This document shows positions 61,557 through 64,000 of a stretch of 64,000 nucleotides of DNA, one piece after another. Each line of letters begins with the position of its first letter. Position 1 is the first letter of the stretch. The notes below the pieces were generated by a model. It was given only the letters and a program-made list of their open reading frames with translations. It did no database searches and was not told the DNA's origin. The DNA comes from Halomonas daqiaonensis (lineage in GTDB: Bacteria; Pseudomonadota; Gammaproteobacteria; Pseudomonadales; Halomonadaceae), in assembly GCF_900109725.1 (NCBI RefSeq), contig NZ_FOBC01000006.1, positions 62,001 through 126,000 of the forward strand, read 5' to 3'. Made by a program: the position numbers and the translations under genes.

Positions 61557-62942
61557 ATGGAAAAAGATGCTCGTTGTTGGCTGGTCGATGAAGGAACAAG
61601 GGACCCAAGCCACCTGGAAGATCTTCTAGAGTCGCTCGGTTGGGAGGTGCACCGGCTGTCACCCCCGTTCTCGGAATGTGGTGAGCTGGAAAGCAAGGGG
61701 TGTGAGGTCGGCGTGGTTCTGCTGGAGGGCTTGTCTAGCAAGCAATTGAGCCAGCTGGAGTCCCTGATGATCAAGAGTCACTGCCTGTGGCTGGCAGTTG
61801 CGTCTGCTTCTGTCATGGAGGACGCTGACCATCGAAGGCTCGTTGCGACGCTCTGTCATGGTGTCGTGGAGCCGGAATCGGCCAGCTCCGATCTGGGGTG
61901 CCTGATAAAGCACACGGCCTTTCTTTCTTGGCTTCAGACTCAGGATGCCGAAAGCCGACACAGCGCTGCCGCCATGTCGTCGGACGCGGCGGAGTACGAG
62001 ATGGTGGGAACGACGCCGGCCATGTGGAAATTGTTTCAGACCATTCGCAAGGTGGCTGCCGTGGACGCGCCGATATTCATCAGCGGCGAGTCGGGAACCG
62101 GCAAGGAACTGACGGCCCAGGCCATCCACGAGCGTTCACCGAGGACTTCGGCGGCCTTTCACGCTATCAATTGCGGCGCTTTGCCCGATCACCTGATCCA
62201 GTCGGAGCTGTTCGGGCATGAGAAGGGCGCCTTTACCGGTGCGGCACAGCGCAAGATCGGCCGAATCGAAGCCACTAATGGCGGGACCCTCTTCCTGGAC
62301 GAGATCGGCGATCTGCCTCTGGAACTCCAGGTCAACCTCCTGCGTTTCCTCGAGACCCGTACCATCCAGCGCGTCGGCGGCCTGGAAGATATCGCCGTCG
62401 ATGTACGCATCATCGCGGCAACGCACGTCGATCTCGAAAAGGCCGTCGAGGAGGGCCGCTTCCGGGAAGATCTATACCACCGTTTGAACGTGTTACAGAT
62501 CAAGGTGCCACCTCTGCGTGAGCACAAGGAAGACATTGAAATCCTGGCCCGTTACTTCTTCGAGCGCTTTTCCAGCGAGAAAGCGTCCCGGCTGAAAGGC
62601 TTCTCCCGTGAGGCCCTGCTGGTGATGCGGCAGTACCACTGGCCCGGGAACATTCGCGAACTGATCAACCGCATACGCCGCGCCATGGTCATGTGCGAGA
62701 ACCCGCTTATCCAACCCGAGGATCTCGGCATCGAACGGCGTAAGATTTCGCGTCATAGCATGTCGCTCGACCAGGCCCGGGACACCGCCGAGCGTGAGGC
62801 GCTGGTCGCCGCCCTGGGCCGCAACAGGCACAAGGTGCTTCCTGCGGCCCAGGAGTTGGGGGTTTCCCGAGTCACCATCTATCGGCTGATGGAAAAACAT
62901 GGCTTATCCCGGCCTGAGGCCTGTCCCACCGCGAAGAGCTAG
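61557..62942 (+). CDS. Sigma-54-dependent transcriptional activator, VpsR-like
   Basis: The 461-residue protein has a receiver-like N-terminus (residues 1-115; the usual phosphoacceptor Asp position reads VVLLEG), a sigma-54 AAA+ domain (residues 145-375) with Walker A GESGTGKE, GAFTGA and Walker B GTLFLDEIGD, an arginine-finger region, and a Fis-type DNA-binding helix-turn-helix (LPAAQELGVSRVTIYRLMEK) at the C-terminus. The GAFTGA loop is intact, so it should activate sigma-54 promoters. A sigma-54 promoter lies 286 bp downstream. Related VpsR/VieR-type proteins bind c-di-GMP to control biofilm matrix genes; this is inferred. Confidence 0.9.
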   Translation: MEKDARCWLVDEGTRDPSHLEDLLESLGWEVHRLSPPFSECGELESKGCEVGVVLLEGLSSKQLSQLESLMIKSHCLWLAVASASVMEDADHRRLVATLCHGVVEPESASSDLGCLIKHTAFLSWLQTQDAESRHSAAAMSSDAAEYEMVGTTPAMWKLFQTIRKVAAVDAPIFISGESGTGKELTAQAIHERSPRTSAAFHAINCGALPDHLIQSELFGHEKGAFTGAAQRKIGRIEATNGGTLFLDEIGDLPLELQVNLLRFLETRTIQRVGGLEDIAVDVRIIAATHVDLEKAVEEGRFREDLYHRLNVLQIKVPPLREHKEDIEILARYFFERFSSEKASRLKGFSREALLVMRQYHWPGNIRELINRIRRAMVMCENPLIQPEDLGIERRKISRHSMSLDQARDTAEREALVAALGRNRHKVLPAAQELGVSRVTIYRLMEKHGLSRPEACPTAKS

Positions 62943-62996
62943 CCTGCCTTTCGTCTCGATTGTTCCCGAACTCCCCCCTTTACACTTCCCCATCAT

Positions 62997-63026
62997 GCCT
63001 GTCTGGCTTCCAGACAGGCATTTTTT
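62997..63026 (+). terminator. Strong intrinsic terminator after the activator gene
   Basis: GCCTGTCTGG pairs perfectly with CCAGACAGGC around CTT and is followed by ATTTTTT. It ends the activator transcript 54 bp after its stop. This is the clearest Rho-independent terminator in the window. Confidence 0.9.
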
Positions 63027-63174
63027 CTGTGGCAAGTCGCGGAGTGAGCGGCAATGGGTTCAGCACTGTGACGGTTGCCTGGACCCTGGCTAACTGATTG
63101 ATTTTTAAGCATCTGTCTGAGTTGTTAGCACCAGACGCCTACCATGCCCACTCGGCTGTTACATAGGGTTAACA

Positions 63175-63261
63175 GTTCTTTACGAAACCTGAATCGTCAG
63201 GCCAATAAAAACAATGACTTAAAAAGTTGGCACGGCAATTGCTCTAGTTATCGTAAAGAAC
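63175..63261. repeat. Inverted repeat bracketing the sigma-54 promoter
   Basis: GTTCTTTACG at 63175-63184 is the perfect complement of CGTAAAGAAC at 63252-63261. The arms flank the sigma-54 promoter, one about 45 bp upstream of the -24 element and one over the expected start site. They may bind an activator or form an alternative structure. Confidence 0.5.
63228..63243 (+). promoter_or_regulatory. Sigma-54 (-24/-12) promoter
   Basis: TGGCACGGCAATTGCT fits the TGGCAC-N5-TTGCW consensus exactly, preceded by an A-rich stretch. The start site would be near 63254, 36 bases before the following gene's ATG at 63290. The sigma-54 activator encoded just upstream is the natural partner. Confidence 0.85.
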
Positions 63262-63289
63262 AGTGACGAGACGTTACGGAGAAGCTGCC

Positions 63290-63739
63290 ATGCAACTGAC
63301 CACCATCATACAGCGCCAACAGGCAGGCCACCGCGCCGAGGCTGCGATGCGTGGCGCAGACGGTAGCCGTCTCCTGAGCGAAGGTTCGCTGAAGCTGAAG
63401 TATGTGGTGACGCTGGGTTTGCTGACAGCGTGCCTGGCAGCCACTCAGCTAGTCCAGGCGAGCGATGCGACGACCGCAGGCGGCGGATCAGCAGAAGAGG
63501 TGTTTGGCGTCACGCGTATGCATCTGACAGAGAGCCTGGATGACACGGCACTTGAGACGATTCGCGGTCGTTACGTCGATGTTCGGATGCTGGGAGAAGG
63601 GGGCGAGGATTCCGTCATTCTCTGGGACGAACGTCCCGGAAGAGGAACCGGCAATGATGGCAACGGGACCGGCAGGTCTCTCTCCACCGGGCTCGGCAAC
63701 CAGCAGAGCACCACGGTGACAACACGGCGGGGACAGTAG
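63290..63739 (+). CDS. Secreted protein with RGRYV motif and Gly/Thr-rich tail
   Basis: The 149-residue product has an N-terminal stretch ending in a hydrophobic signal (LKYVVTLGLLTACLAATQ, residues 36-53), then an acidic segment with DDTALETIRGRYVDVRML near residue 85, which resembles the pre-secretory motif LxDxxLxxIRGRY seen in many small secreted proteins of marine gammaproteobacteria. A Gly/Asn/Thr-rich tail follows. GGAGA seven bases upstream sets the ATG at 63290; a GTG at 63263 is less likely. It follows a sigma-54 promoter directly. I do not recognise a named family. Two bases separate it from the next gene. Confidence 0.7.
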   Translation: MQLTTIIQRQQAGHRAEAAMRGADGSRLLSEGSLKLKYVVTLGLLTACLAATQLVQASDATTAGGGSAEEVFGVTRMHLTESLDDTALETIRGRYVDVRMLGEGGEDSVILWDERPGRGTGNDGNGTGRSLSTGLGNQQSTTVTTRRGQ

Positions 63740-63741
63740 CT

Positions 63742-64000
63742 ATGACGATTCAGCGATATCAGGCCATAAGGTTCGCTCGTACCGCGCTGTTGACGAGCAT
63801 CCTGGTCGGCTCCTTTGCCGGTACTAGTACGGCCGATACCGGGTCTACCCAGCAGCTTAAGCCCGGCGTTCGCCCTGGAGACGTCGTGATCCTGCGCCGG
63901 GTCGAGCCGGTGCCCGTAGGGAGAAGTGATCGCCATGCCGGCCCTATCGAGTCAAGGGTCAATGCTCGGGACAGCGCGATGGATCTGCAGCAGCGTCTCC
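63742..64000 (+). CDS. Secreted protein, N-terminal part (runs off the window)
   Basis: The frame opens with ATG two bases after the previous stop and shows a signal peptide (RTALLTSILVGSFAG ending near TADTG). The mature part begins QQLKPGVRPGDVVILRRVEP and stays open to the window end (86 codons). It is probably cotranscribed with the RGRYV protein from the sigma-54 promoter. No family is recognised from this fragment. Confidence 0.7.
   Translation, partial: MTIQRYQAIRFARTALLTSILVGSFAGTSTADTGSTQQLKPGVRPGDVVILRRVEPVPVGRSDRHAGPIESRVNARDSAMDLQQRL

Noticed and set aside
63263..63289. GTG start for the RGRYV protein
   Set aside because: It is only about nine bases past the expected sigma-54 start site and has no ribosome site; the ATG at 63290 has GGAGA.

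Overview
This GC-rich window looks like a chromosomal segment of a moderately halophilic gammaproteobacterium, most likely a Halomonas-type member of the Halomonadaceae. The main reason is a complete ectoine/hydroxyectoine catabolic cluster whose proteins resemble the Halomonas elongata Doe proteins. A HexR-controlled Entner-Doudoroff set, a VpsR-like sigma-54 activator and a putative selenate ABC transporter fit the same group. No rRNA or tRNA genes, CRISPR array, prophage or intact insertion sequence was seen.

Region 1 (1-6.0 kb) holds small-molecule metabolism: an Old Yellow Enzyme reductase behind a NemR-like operator, an SDR dehydrogenase, a ZIP metal transporter, the NAD-salvage pair pncA-pncB, and a GhrA-type hydroxyacid dehydrogenase. 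Region 2 (6.2-21.8 kb) is the ectoine degradation cluster doeA-doeB-doeX, then four inserted genes (nitrilase-fold hydrolase, ATP-grasp protein, C45-type acyltransferase/hydrolase, large Orn/Lys/Arg-type decarboxylase), then doeC-doeD-eutB-eutC and a HAD dehalogenase. All run on the plus strand. The inserted genes have no established role in ectoine breakdown.

Region 3 (21.8-29.9 kb) starts with a TetR/AhpD-like pair sharing one operator. It then holds the most unusual locus: a three-part protein (tubulin-tyrosine-ligase-like ATP-grasp, PqqD-like, degenerate HprK-like) next to a 101-residue peptide with a conserved leader and a Glu-Ala-Glu-Gly repeat tail. About 2 kb away a second protein carries the same leader and a similar Glu-rich repeat fused to a c-type cytochrome domain. 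This suggests an undescribed peptide/protein modification system, possibly glutamylation. DinB-like, DUF302 and DUF3047 proteins and an ECF sigma/anti-sigma pair lie around it.

Region 4 (29.9-41 kb, minus strand) has two glycosyltransferase-like proteins of the TIGR04282/TIGR04283 type, a REC-EAL-GAF-degenerate GGDEF regulator coupled to a multi-PAS hybrid histidine kinase, and a YnjBCD-type ABC transporter with an APH-fold kinase. Region 5 (41-51.5 kb) has an NfeD/slipin pair, a SulP transporter with a universal stress protein and a deleted partial copy of it, an MFS gene split by an in-frame amber codon, a DksA-like protein, and a phosphonate/selenate-type ABC transporter.

Region 6 (51.5-58.7 kb) is the Entner-Doudoroff module: hexR, zwf, pgl, eda, a hexose-6-phosphate mutarotase and edd, with matching candidate HexR sites before zwf and edd. 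Region 7 (58.7-64 kb) has an aldehyde dehydrogenase, a GNAT-like protein and a sigma-54 activator with a receiver-like N-terminus. Downstream of the activator is an excellent sigma-54 promoter driving small secreted proteins that run off the window end.
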